A DNA stretch of 18,569 bases, from NCBI GenBank assembly GCA_934133015.1, contig CAKPAQ010000004.1, positions 1 to 18,569 of the forward strand, given 5' to 3'. Under the pieces are notes generated by a model that had not been told where the DNA came from, did no database searches, and worked only from the letters and a program-made list of their open reading frames with translations. Source of the DNA: an uncultured Bacilli bacterium (lineage in GTDB: Bacteria; Bacillota_I; Bacilli_A; RF39; UBA660). Position numbers and translations under genes: made by a program. Shown here piece by piece: positions 6,168 through 13,308 of this stretch; the stretch's first letter is position 1, and every line of letters begins with the position of its first letter.

Positions 6168-8213
6168 TTATGGACTATTAGTTCTAATTTTATAATTATT
6201 TTTATTTAATTTAATCTCAATACTTCCATCTAAATCAGTTCTTAAAATATTACTATTTTTTAAAGTATCTAATACAGAATCTTTGGGATGACCATATCTA
6301 TTATTCTTACCAACACTAATTAAACTATATTTAGGATTAATATTGTTTATAAAGTTTTCACTTGATGATGTATTTGATCCATGGTGCCCAACTTTTAGGA
6401 AATCAATTTTTTTTAAATTATATCTTTTTAATATATCTTTTTCCCTTTCTATACCAGCATCTCCCATAAATAAAAAACTATAGTTGTAGTAATTTAGGTA
6501 AACAACACTACTATTATCATTCTCATTATCATAAGTACCTGTATTTAAAAACTGTAATTTATGATTATTTATATTTAATTCTTTAATACACGAATAATAC
6601 TTAATATTTTTCTTTTTAAGTACTTTTATTAATTCTTTCTCTAAATCATTATAATTTCCACAATTTAATATTACCTTCTCTATTTTAAAATTATTTATTA
6701 AATTTATGGATTCCCCCATGTGATCATAGTCTCCATGAGTTAAAACTAAATAATCAATTTTTCTTATTCCCTTTGATTTTAAAAATGGTAATATTGTATT
6801 TTCGGAAATATCATTTGAATTGTATTTACTTATTTTACCACCTGTATCTATTAAAATAACTTTCTTATCTAGTTCCAATAAACTACTATCCCCTTGTCCA
6901 ACATCAATATACGTTATTTTATTATTTGGACTAATTGATGGATAAATATATAAAGTAATTAATAGTAATACAATTGGGATTATGTATTTAAAATATTTCT
7001 TTCTATAATAGAGTATAAAAAATAAATAGTATATTATTATCCATAATAAACTAGGTTTTATAAAAATTAATTTTCCACAATTTATGTTACTAAATAATAG
7101 TGATATTTTTTCCATATATAATGTCAAATAATATAATATTGGATCAAAGAAAGAAATAACTATAGTTAATAAACTAAGTGGAAAAATAATAACTGATACT
7201 AGAGGAACAAAAAATAAATTATATATTATACCTAATATGTTCACTTCATAAAAATTATATAAACTAATAGGTAGACTTACAAAAAATGATAATATTGATA
7301 CTTTTAATAACCCCAATAAATAATTTGTGTTATTTGCATTTCTACTACTATATAATAGAAAAAAGCAAATTATTACTGAGTATTCAAAGCCAATATCCAA
7401 GATAAATCTTGGTTTAAACATTAAAATAATAAATATCATTAGATAATAAATATATATATTAGGTAAGTCTATTTTTAACTTTTTATATATATTTTTTATT
7501 ATAAAAAAGATAGTAGCTCTAGTTACAGATGCAGTTACGCCTACTAACAACATATATATTACTAACAAAATTGTAGTTAATAATATTCTTATAGTGTCAA
7601 AGTTAAGGATTTTTTTTAAAGCAATTAAAAATATAGTACTTAAAAGAGACAGATGCATTCCAGAAATAGAAAATAAGTGACTTATTCCATTAGTTTGGTA
7701 ACTTTTAGTTATAGTACTATCTATATCCTGCTTATCTCCAAATAGAAATAATTTTAAATAGGCTTTACTTCGATAAGATGATATCCTCTGATATCCAATT
7801 TTTTTAATTTTATCGATAATATTTTTACTTTCACCGACTTTATCTATTTGTTTAATATCTAAAACCCATTTTTCATTTTTTGATTTTAAATAGTTTTGAT
7901 AGTTAAATAAATTAGGAACAGTATTTTTACTTGGCAATTTTAAATTACCTTCTATTTTTACTATATCACCAATATTATAATTAAAATCATTATTAATATA
8001 AGTTCCACGTAAGTTTTCCTTACCCTTTATCCTAATATTTACTACTCCATTTTTCATAGTAAATGAGTCAATAATACCAATAAATGTATTATCGTCAACA
8101 TTATAACTACTTTTAACATCTCTGCTACTTATAAATAAAGCATAGACGAGAGAAATAATTAATAAAATATAGTAAATTGATTTACAATGTAATATTTTCT
8201 TTAATTTTTTCAA
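6168..8213 (-). CDS. comEC: ComEC/Rec2 DNA-uptake channel protein
   Basis: ComEC forms the inner-membrane channel through which one DNA strand enters in natural transformation. The 681-residue protein has an N-terminal membrane helix (about 12-30), an extracellular DUF4131-like domain (about 40-125, ending NTVPNLFNYQNYLK), the multi-spanning competence domain with GISHLFSISGMHL at 176-188, and a C-terminal metallo-beta-lactamase domain from about 432. That domain has DVGQGDSS, THGDYDH (492-498), GDAG (D585) and VGHHGS (608-613), so the zinc-site motifs are intact and a nuclease-type role is possible. The start appears to be a TTG at 8213 inside the end of comEA (32-bp overlap), with only a weak ribosome binding site, suggesting translational coupling. 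It is somewhat shorter than the usual 750 or so residues but looks complete. Confidence 0.95.
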   Translation of the reverse strand: MKKLKKILHCKSIYYILLIISLVYALFISSRDVKSSYNVDDNTFIGIIDSFTMKNGVVNIRIKGKENLRGTYINNDFNYNIGDIVKIEGNLKLPSKNTVPNLFNYQNYLKSKNEKWVLDIKQIDKVGESKNIIDKIKKIGYQRISSYRSKAYLKLFLFGDKQDIDSTITKSYQTNGISHLFSISGMHLSLLSTIFLIALKKILNFDTIRILLTTILLVIYMLLVGVTASVTRATIFFIIKNIYKKLKIDLPNIYIYYLMIFIILMFKPRFILDIGFEYSVIICFFLLYSSRNANNTNYLLGLLKVSILSFFVSLPISLYNFYEVNILGIIYNLFFVPLVSVIIFPLSLLTIVISFFDPILYYLTLYMEKISLLFSNINCGKLIFIKPSLLWIIIYYLFFILYYRKKYFKYIIPIVLLLITLYIYPSISPNNKITYIDVGQGDSSLLELDKKVILIDTGGKISKYNSNDISENTILPFLKSKGIRKIDYLVLTHGDYDHMGESINLINNFKIEKVILNCGNYNDLEKELIKVLKKKNIKYYSCIKELNINNHKLQFLNTGTYDNENDNSSVVYLNYYNYSFLFMGDAGIEREKDILKRYNLKKIDFLKVGHHGSNTSSSENFINNINPKYSLISVGKNNRYGHPKDSVLDTLKNSNILRTDLDGSIEIKLNKNNYKIRTNSP

Positions 8214-8904
8214 AAAGACTATCGCCTATACCACTAATATTTTTTAATTCTTCTATACTTTTAAATGGACCATTTTTTTCACGGTATTCGATTATAAGTA
8301 ATGCTTTACTTTCACCTATACCAGATAACGTCGTTAGTTCATCCTTTGAAGCACTATTTAGTGATATTTTTTTAGTTGTATTTTCTATTGTATTTGAAAT
8401 AGTCGGACTTGGACATACACAAGCATTATTAGTAATATTCTCATTATTATTAACACATTTTTCTTGCTTTGTAGTTTCCTCTTTTTTTACTTCTGTAAAT
8501 TTTTTCACTTCATTTTTTGTATAAATTATTACAACCATTTCATCATATACTTTTTTACTTAAATTAATTACAGATAAGTCTGCATCATCTCTACTTCCTC
8601 CAGCTATAGCTAAAACATCACCTACTCTAGAGTTTTCTTTAACATTATAAACACCTGGATTATTTACAGCTCCTTTAATATCAACAGATACTGTATTTTC
8701 CGGAACCTCTTCTATATCTTGTTGATTAATTTGTTCATCATTTACTAATTTAATTTCTTTTTCCTCTTTATTTTTATCATTATTAAAAATACTGTGAATA
8801 TTAAAATATCCTATTATTCCAATCGATATTACTCCTAGAATAATTACTCCTAAAATGATTGCTTGTTTTTTGTGGTAAAACCACCAATCTAAAATTTTTT
8901 GCAT
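8182..8904 (-). CDS. comEA: ComEA competence DNA receptor
   Basis: ComEA is the membrane-anchored receptor that binds double-stranded DNA outside the cell and passes it to ComEC. The 240-residue protein has an N-terminal transmembrane helix (about 14-34), an acidic linker, an SLBB-type domain (about 72-128, VDIKGAVNNPGVYNV...AGG), a low-complexity Asn/Thr linker with a C-V-C pair (162-164), and a C-terminal helix-hairpin-helix DNA-binding domain (about 180-240) starting ISLNSASKDELTTLSGIG. I chose the ATG at 8904 because AGGAGG sits directly upstream. The open frame extends to 9012, but that would overlap ftsW and add an unlikely basic N-terminus. The gene follows ftsW by 37 bases and overlaps comEC. 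Its ribosome binding site lies in a potential hairpin (8909-8931). Confidence 0.95.
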   Translation of the reverse strand: MQKILDWWFYHKKQAIILGVIILGVISIGIIGYFNIHSIFNNDKNKEEKEIKLVNDEQINQQDIEEVPENTVSVDIKGAVNNPGVYNVKENSRVGDVLAIAGGSRDDADLSVINLSKKVYDEMVVIIYTKNEVKKFTEVKKEETTKQEKCVNNNENITNNACVCPSPTISNTIENTTKKISLNSASKDELTTLSGIGESKALLIIEYREKNGPFKSIEELKNISGIGDSLFEKIKENITL

Positions 8905-8908
8905 AAAA

Positions 8909-8931
8909 AATAACCTCCTATAGAGATTATT
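8909..8931 (-). promoter_or_regulatory. Hairpin covering the comEA ribosome binding site
   Basis: In minus-strand RNA, AAUAAUCUC (8931 to 8923) can pair with GAGGUUAUU (8917 to 8909) across a 5-nt loop: 9 bp including one G-U. The Shine-Dalgarno GGAGG (8914-8918) is mostly inside the stem, 9 bases from the AUG. Confidence 0.45.
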
Positions 8932-8941
8932 CACTATTTTT

Positions 8942-10102
8942 TTATGACTTACTTGTTTTTTTTTGCATTTTTTCATAAAATTGCTGATTATCAACTTGTA
9001 TACGCTGTACAAAACACAAAGAAAGAACTAAACACATCGCAAAACTTCCACCATAACTCATAAACGGAAGGGGCACTCCTGTCATTGGCATCAATCCAAA
9101 AACTCCACCCAAATTAACTATTACATGAAGCATTATGTAAATGGCAACCCCCATACAAATTAAAAAGCCTCTAATATTATAGCTTTGTTTAGCAATTTTG
9201 ATAATTCTACCTATTAATAAAAAATATAATATTATTATGGCAATTGCCCCTGTAAAACCTAATTCTTCCATTATAATTGAAAAGATAAAGTCTGTATGAG
9301 CTTCTGGTAAATATAAATATTTTTGAGTACTGTTTCCTAATCCAACTCCAGTTAAACCACCATTATTTATAGCTATAAAGCTATTACAAACCTGGTTTCC
9401 ATAACTATAAAACTTTTCTTGGCTACACGGTGTAGTAAAATCAAATCTTTGTTTTTGTCTTTCACTTAATAATGAACTACCATTACTAGTAAATATAATT
9501 ATAAATAATATAATGGCGCCCGCTAGTAAGAGTAAGGCTTTGTTTCTTATTTCTTTTGATATTGGCGTCATAAAGAAAAGTGATGCGACTATAATTGTAA
9601 ATATAATAGTAGTTCCTAAATCAGGTTGAACAAAAATTAGACCAGCTATTATTCCACATATAAATATAGGATACAAAACAACTAAATAGCTATCAAGTCT
9701 TTGCTTATTTAGCTCATAATAACTAGCTATCCATACTATCGCTATAATTTTGGCAAATTCACTTGGTTGAATGGAAAAAAATCCCAAATCAATCCAACTT
9801 ATTGCCTTGTTTTTTACTGAACCATATATTAATAATAGAGTTAAAACAGCCCCAATTGCGTATATTCCCAGTGTTGAAAAAAGGTGATAGCTCTTACTAT
9901 GAAATGGAATAATGAAAAGACATAAAATAAAGCTCGCTATTAAAATTATTCCTTGTTTTAAAAAATAATATTGTGGACTAGCACTATACTTCATAAAGGC
10001 TGTAATATTAGAAGCAGAAAATATCATAATTAAACCAATTATGAACAGAATTAACGATATGACTAATAATGGCTTATCAAGGTTTTTCAAAATCTTCTTC
10101 AT
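8942..10102 (-). CDS. ftsW: FtsW-type SEDS peptidoglycan polymerase
   Basis: SEDS proteins polymerise lipid II into glycan strands with a partner class B penicillin-binding protein; FtsW acts at the septum. The 386-residue protein is an integral membrane protein of about ten helices. Family motifs are IQPSEFAKI (111-119), QPDLGTT (159-165), LPEAHTDFIFSIIMEELG (265-282, containing the essential Asp at D271) and the C-terminal GLMPMTGVPLPFMSYGGS (336-353). The PEAHTDFIF...EELG version is typical of FtsW and not RodA. The ATG at 10102 is preceded by AGAGG. Its promoter lies at 10127-10155 and comEA follows by 37 bases with no terminator, so it heads an ftsW-comEA-comEC operon. A second SEDS gene lies at 13689. 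Confidence 0.92.
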   Translation of the reverse strand: MKKILKNLDKPLLVISLILFIIGLIMIFSASNITAFMKYSASPQYYFLKQGIILIASFILCLFIIPFHSKSYHLFSTLGIYAIGAVLTLLLIYGSVKNKAISWIDLGFFSIQPSEFAKIIAIVWIASYYELNKQRLDSYLVVLYPIFICGIIAGLIFVQPDLGTTIIFTIIVASLFFMTPISKEIRNKALLLLAGAIILFIIIFTSNGSSLLSERQKQRFDFTTPCSQEKFYSYGNQVCNSFIAINNGGLTGVGLGNSTQKYLYLPEAHTDFIFSIIMEELGFTGAIAIIILYFLLIGRIIKIAKQSYNIRGFLICMGVAIYIMLHVIVNLGGVFGLMPMTGVPLPFMSYGGSFAMCLVLSLCFVQRIQVDNQQFYEKMQKKTSKS

Positions 10103-10126
10103 ATTGCATTCCTCTCTACTATTTTT

Positions 10127-10155
10127 ATGATAACATATTTTTTTATCTTTGTGAA
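10127..10155 (-). promoter_or_regulatory. SigA-type promoter of ftsW-comEA-comEC
   Basis: On the minus strand, TTCACA (10150-10155), a 17-bp spacer and TATCAT (10127-10132), each 5 of 6 matches to consensus, 24 bases before the ftsW start. Confidence 0.65.
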
Positions 10156-10253
10156 AAATATCTATTACTTATTTACATTTATAGACTTTTGTAATAACAC
10201 TATTGGTATTAATTGAATAATTTATATTAGACAACAAAAAAGGAGGGAAATTT

Positions 10254-10415
10254 ATGTATTATTACGGAGGAGGATCTACTTGCGGATGCCCTAATGCTGG
10301 ATATACTCCTTATTATCAAGGAGGATATGGAAATAATTATGGATCTAATTATGCAATAGTTTTAGTTTTATTCATACTTTTAGTAATCGTTATTGGTTCT
10401 AGATGGACTAGATAA
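10254..10415 (+). CDS. YjcZ-family tiny sporulation membrane protein
   Basis: This is a 53-residue open frame. The N-terminus is Gly/Tyr/Asn-rich (MYYYGGGSTCGC...YYQGGYGNNYG) and one hydrophobic helix follows (about residues 33-48, YAIVLVLFILLVIVIG), ending SRWTR. This matches the YjcZ/tiny-TM family of Bacillus spore-associated microproteins, whose helix reads like FALIVVLFILLIIVG. A strong AGGAGG (about 10241-10246) precedes the ATG. A terminator follows at 10439. It is transcribed divergently from ftsW. Two cysteines (residues 10 and 12) in the N-terminal segment could crosslink in a coat layer. No clear SigA promoter is seen upstream, which would fit a sporulation sigma factor but does not prove one. 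Confidence 0.85.
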   Translation: MYYYGGGSTCGCPNAGYTPYYQGGYGNNYGSNYAIVLVLFILLVIVIGSRWTR

Positions 10416-10438
10416 TAGTATAATTACTAATTATTTTG

Positions 10439-10457
10439 AGGGGAAAAATCCCCTTTT
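10439..10457 (+). terminator. Intrinsic terminator of the YjcZ-like gene
   Basis: A 6-bp stem AGGGGA/TCCCCT with loop AAAA is followed by a short T tract (TTTAATATT). Confidence 0.75.
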
Positions 10458-10472
10458 AATATTACCTTTTAC

Positions 10473-10501
10473 TTCACAAATAGAAAAATATATGATAAAA
10501 T
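10473..10501 (+). promoter_or_regulatory. SigA-type promoter of def
   Basis: TTCACA (10473-10478), a 17-bp spacer and TAAAAT (10496-10501), each 5 of 6 matches. The expected transcript would start near 10508, just before the AGTGGTGA ribosome binding site. Confidence 0.7.
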
Positions 10502-10521
10502 ACATGCGAAGTGGTGATACT

Positions 10522-11067
10522 ATGTTAAAGATGAAAGATATATTAGACGAAAAAGATAAAAGATTAAGATTAGTTAGTAAAGAGGTGGAATTTCCATTAA
10601 CCGAAAAAGATATTGAAAATATTAATCTAATGGAAGAATACTTAGTTAATAGCCAAATTGAAGAAAAAGCTGAAGAATATGATTTAAGACCTGGAATGGG
10701 AATGGCTGCTGTTCAAATTGGTGTTTTAAAAAGATACATTGTAATTGTCAATGAAACGGATGATGGTTTTGATTCTTATATTCTTATTAATCCTAAAATA
10801 ATATCTAATTCTGAAGAAATGATTTATGTTGAATCTGGTGAAGGTTGCCTTAGCGTTAATCGTGACGTTGATGGTATTGTTCCTAGATATGCTAGAGTTA
10901 CAGTCGAAGGATATGATATGGATGGTAATAAAATAAAAATTCGTGCACGTGAAGAATTGGCTATCGCTTTTCAACATGAAATTGATCATTTAAATGGAAT
11001 TTTATTTGTTGATAAAATTGACAAAAACAATCCATACAAAGATATTGATAAATATAGACCTATATAA
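10522..11067 (+). CDS. def: Peptide deformylase, type 2
   Basis: The enzyme removes the formyl group from N-formylmethionine of nascent proteins. All three motifs are intact in this 181-residue protein: motif I GMGMAAVQIG (58-67), motif II EGCLS (107-111, metal ligand C109) and motif III QHEIDH (151-156, ligands H152 and H156, catalytic E153). The insertion and the NSQIEEKAEEYDLRPG segment are those of the Gram-positive type 2 branch. The ATG at 10522 is chosen because AGTGGTGA lies just upstream and the promoter at 10473-10501 would put the transcript start near 10508. The open frame extends upstream to 10393, through the YjcZ-like gene's end and its terminator, which is not plausible coding. 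It ends at a hairpin shared with the opposing kinase gene. Confidence 0.96.
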   Translation: MLKMKDILDEKDKRLRLVSKEVEFPLTEKDIENINLMEEYLVNSQIEEKAEEYDLRPGMGMAAVQIGVLKRYIVIVNETDDGFDSYILINPKIISNSEEMIYVESGEGCLSVNRDVDGIVPRYARVTVEGYDMDGNKIKIRAREELAIAFQHEIDHLNGILFVDKIDKNNPYKDIDKYRPI

Positions 11068-11073
11068 TTTTTT

Positions 11074-11100
11074 AAAGGGAATCTCAATTGATTCCCTTTT
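11074..11100. terminator. Terminator between def and the kinase gene
   Basis: A 10-bp perfect stem (11074-11083 with 11090-11099) has a 6-nt loop. On the plus strand it ends in TTTT and clearly serves def. On the minus strand it overlaps the kinase stop codon at 11084-11086, and the tail is less T-rich. Confidence 0.8.
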
Positions 11101-12271
11101 CTATTGGTAAACAGATATTAACTGTTGTCCCTTCATCTACTTTAGAATTATAGGTAATTGAACCTTTATGTAAACTTACAATTTCTTTTGACAAGTTTAC
11201 TCCTATACCATTACCATTGGTTTTAGTTGTAAAAAACACTTCCCCTATTTTCTTTAAATCTTCTCTAGTAATACCACTACCATTATCTTCTATTTTGATA
11301 CATATATTATTTTTACTAACATCTGTTTTTATTAGAATTTTAGTAGCATTAGCTTCTGATGCATTTTTTATCATATTTACTAAGACTTGTTTTAATCTAT
11401 CATAATCACCCATTATATATAATTCATCATTGAAATATGGTATTTCCAGTTTTACATTTTTAGCACTTAATAGATTTTCCATAGTTTCTTTTACATCTTC
11501 TATAAGCATATAGATATCTAGAATTTCATTTCTTATTGAAATATTACTAAGACTCATAAAATCATTCATAACGATAAGAGCTCGATTCATTTCACTTCTA
11601 ATTATAGCAATATATTTTTCGGTTTTTATTTTATCATTGATATCCATCATATCTAGATATCCCTTACATACCGCTATTGGATTTTTTATTTCATGAGCAA
11701 TGCGAAATATTCTTTTGTCTAATTCTTTTTTTTCCTCTGAATAATCATTTTTTTCCAAGTTTAATAATCTTAACATTAATTTTAGAGTAAAGTAAATAAA
11801 GACAGCTATAGCTAGTAGGTATAATAAGTTTAATGGCACATTGTTTTCATTATAATAGCCAAAACAAAGGAAAGTCATAAAAAAGGTTTTTATTGATACT
11901 AATAGATCAAGCATTTGGCATTTTTTATTCTTAAATAATGTAAAAGTAATCAAATATAATGAATATTTTATTATCAAAATAACTGGGTTTATATTAGTTT
12001 CTGCTATTAAAAGTAAGGTTATTAATATAGACATCAGTAATGAATCTTTTTTTCTATTCTTTAGGTAACCTAATATAATTGGTATATCAAGAAAAACAAA
12101 TGAAATAGGATTTCTAGCATACAATAAGATTAATCCTAACATAAATATTAATAATAAGGAAAAAAACAATTTATCATATTTTTTATCAGCTAAATGATAT
12201 ATGACAAATTTATAAGTAAAAATGCAAAATATACATAATATAAAATTTAAAAATAAATCATAAAAAAACAC
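11084..12271 (-). CDS. KinB-like membrane sensor histidine kinase
   Basis: This 395-residue kinase has about six or seven N-terminal membrane helices (to about residue 170) with short loops and no extracellular domain, then a cytoplasmic kinase core. The H-box is FRIAHEIKNPIAVCKGYL, with phospho-acceptor H193. The ATPase domain has the N-box NMIKNASEA (N299/N303), G1 DNGSGI (329-334), FFTTK and G2 NGNGIG (352-357), then KGSITYNSKVDEGTTVNICLP. All catalytic motifs are present. The membrane layout and HEIKNPI H-box resemble the sporulation kinase KinB, and no response regulator gene is adjacent, as is usual for orphan sporulation kinases. The start is a GTG at 12271 with AGAAGG upstream. Upstream are a TATAAT and three Spo0A-box-like sites. 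Assignment as a sporulation kinase is inference. Confidence 0.88.
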   Translation of the reverse strand: MFFYDLFLNFILCIFCIFTYKFVIYHLADKKYDKLFFSLLLIFMLGLILLYARNPISFVFLDIPIILGYLKNRKKDSLLMSILITLLLIAETNINPVILIIKYSLYLITFTLFKNKKCQMLDLLVSIKTFFMTFLCFGYYNENNVPLNLLYLLAIAVFIYFTLKLMLRLLNLEKNDYSEEKKELDKRIFRIAHEIKNPIAVCKGYLDMMDINDKIKTEKYIAIIRSEMNRALIVMNDFMSLSNISIRNEILDIYMLIEDVKETMENLLSAKNVKLEIPYFNDELYIMGDYDRLKQVLVNMIKNASEANATKILIKTDVSKNNICIKIEDNGSGITREDLKKIGEVFFTTKTNGNGIGVNLSKEIVSLHKGSITYNSKVDEGTTVNICLPIEKGIN

Positions 12272-12294
12272 AAATATTACCTTCTTTCAAGATA

Positions 12295-12338
12295 ATTATA
12301 TGTGTTTTAATTGTCGAATATTGTCGAATAGTGTCGAA
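12295..12338 (-). promoter_or_regulatory. Kinase promoter with three tandem Spo0A-box-like sites
   Basis: The heptamer TGTCGAA occurs at 12312-12318, 12322-12328 and 12332-12338, exactly 10 bp apart, so all three face the same side of the helix. It equals the known Spo0A box (TGNCGAA; TTCGACA on the other strand). On the minus strand a TATAAT (12295-12300) lies 11 bp from the nearest box, and no normal -35 hexamer exists at 17 bp. The boxes occupy about -24 to -50, similar to Spo0A-dependent SigA promoters where boxes overlap the -35 region. Confidence 0.75.
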
Positions 12339-12353
12339 ACAACTATTTTTTTG

Positions 12354-12668
12354 TTATTTTAAGTCGTCGATATATTTTTTTAATTGTCTACTTTCTGAAC
12401 CTAAAATAATTTTTAATTGGTTGTCAATTTCAACAATACCTTTAGCACCAAGTTTTTGAATGCCCTCTTTATTAACAATACTAACATCTTTTAAAGTTAC
12501 TTTAAAGCGGGAAAGATTAGTTTCTGTAGAAATAATATTATCTTTTCCACCCAAATAGTCTACTAATTTGTTGAACTCTAAATGTGCATCCTTTTTTGTT
12601 GATTTCAAAATAGCAAGAACTATAACTAAAAGGACAACTATAATTATAAAATATTGAATATAATCCAT
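12354..12668 (-). CDS. Membrane-anchored EIIB-like protein lacking the active cysteine
   Basis: This 104-residue protein has one N-terminal transmembrane helix (about 5-22), then a domain (31-104) matching the EIIB domain of glucose/sucrose-family phosphotransferase systems: FNKLVDYLGGKDNI, LSRFKVTLKD, LGAKGIVEIDNQLKIILG. In active EIIB the phosphorylated residue is the Cys of C-x-T-R-L; here the aligned position is N51 (TNLSRFKV), and there is no cysteine in the protein. It therefore cannot be a normal phosphocarrier. The ATG at 12668 has AAAGGTGAT upstream. It precedes the kinase gene by 82 bases with no strong terminator between, so the two may be partly co-transcribed. A sensory or scaffold role is possible but not shown. 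Confidence 0.85.
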   Translation of the reverse strand: MDYIQYFIIIVVLLVIVLAILKSTKKDAHLEFNKLVDYLGGKDNIISTETNLSRFKVTLKDVSIVNKEGIQKLGAKGIVEIDNQLKIILGSESRQLKKYIDDLK

Positions 12669-12859
12669 AATATCACCTTTTTACATTATACTATATTATA
12701 AAAAAAAAAGAAAGTTTTTATTCTAGGTATTCATAATACACCAAATAAATCTATTTAGAATATCTTATATTAGATAATTGATTATATGGAAAATTATAAT
12801 TATTTCACACTTATAAACTAAACTATAATTATCGATTGTCTTTGAAGGGAGGGATAAAT

Positions 12860-13276
12860 ATGTGTCAAGAAGAAAATAAAAACGAATCTTGCTGCCTAGC
12901 TAGTATACTTAAGGTAATTGTTACTCTTCAAAACAGAAGTGAAAAATTTGACTGTTTGGCAGAAGGATGTGATCGACCATTTTTAGGACCTACACCTACT
13001 ACAACTTGTTTCAACACTAGACCAATATCTTTATATCGCTGCAGCGATGGGGAATTATGGACTTTACCATATACCCTAAATGGTCAAACTGGAACAACTA
13101 GTGTATTTCGTGTAGAAAACGTTGAAGGATATTGTGCTACTTGCCGTTGTCTTGCACCAAATCCAGAAACAACTAGTGATACCCCTTATGTAGGCACAGA
13201 CTCATTCTTCACAATCAATTTAAATTGTGTTGGAGCATTAACGTGTTTAGCAGACACTTACATTGGTTGTGCATAA
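12860..13276 (+). CDS. CotY/CotZ-family spore coat protein
   Basis: This is a 138-residue cysteine-rich protein with 13 Cys (for example 2, 11, 12, 32, 37, 92, 95, 97, 123, 129, 137). It follows the CotY/CotZ pattern: an N-terminal CC then LKVIVTLQN, FDCLAEGCDRPFLGP, RPISLYRCSDGELW, SVFRVENVEGYCATCRCL, and a C-terminal TINLNCVGALTCLADTYI. In Bacillus these proteins form the disulfide-rich outer crust of the spore coat. The start is the ATG at 12860 with GGGAGG at 12848-12853; the frame extends to a TTG at 12836 that overlaps this ribosome binding site. No clear SigA or SigK promoter was found in the 190-base upstream gap, which is very A+T-rich with short palindromes. A terminator follows at once. 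Confidence 0.92.
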   Translation: MCQEENKNESCCLASILKVIVTLQNRSEKFDCLAEGCDRPFLGPTPTTTCFNTRPISLYRCSDGELWTLPYTLNGQTGTTSVFRVENVEGYCATCRCLAPNPETTSDTPYVGTDSFFTINLNCVGALTCLADTYIGCA

Positions 13277-13279
13277 TAT

Positions 13280-13308
13280 AAAAGGCCGTAATTTATAAAC
13301 GGTCTTTT
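13280..13308 (+). terminator. Intrinsic terminator of the CotY/CotZ-like gene
   Basis: A 10-bp stem (13280-13289 with 13299-13308) has one G-U pair on the plus strand that would be an A/C mismatch on the minus strand, so it is oriented for the coat gene. It overlaps the last codons of the convergent gene at 13293. Confidence 0.75.

Noticed and set aside
6174..6183. ACTATTAGTT shared with the palindromic element at 18320
   Set aside because: A 10-base A+T-rich match at the end of comEC without the paired arm; coincidence.
8905..9012. N-terminal extension of comEA
   Set aside because: It overlaps the ftsW 3' end and lies upstream of a perfect AGGAGG followed by ATG at 8904.
10393..10521. N-terminal extension of peptide deformylase
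   Set aside because: It runs through the YjcZ-like gene's end, a terminator and the def promoter; family homology begins near 10522.
12669..12859. Search for a riboswitch or small RNA in the 190-base gap before the CotY/CotZ-like gene
   Set aside because: Only short A+T palindromes and weak promoter-like hexamers; nothing supported.
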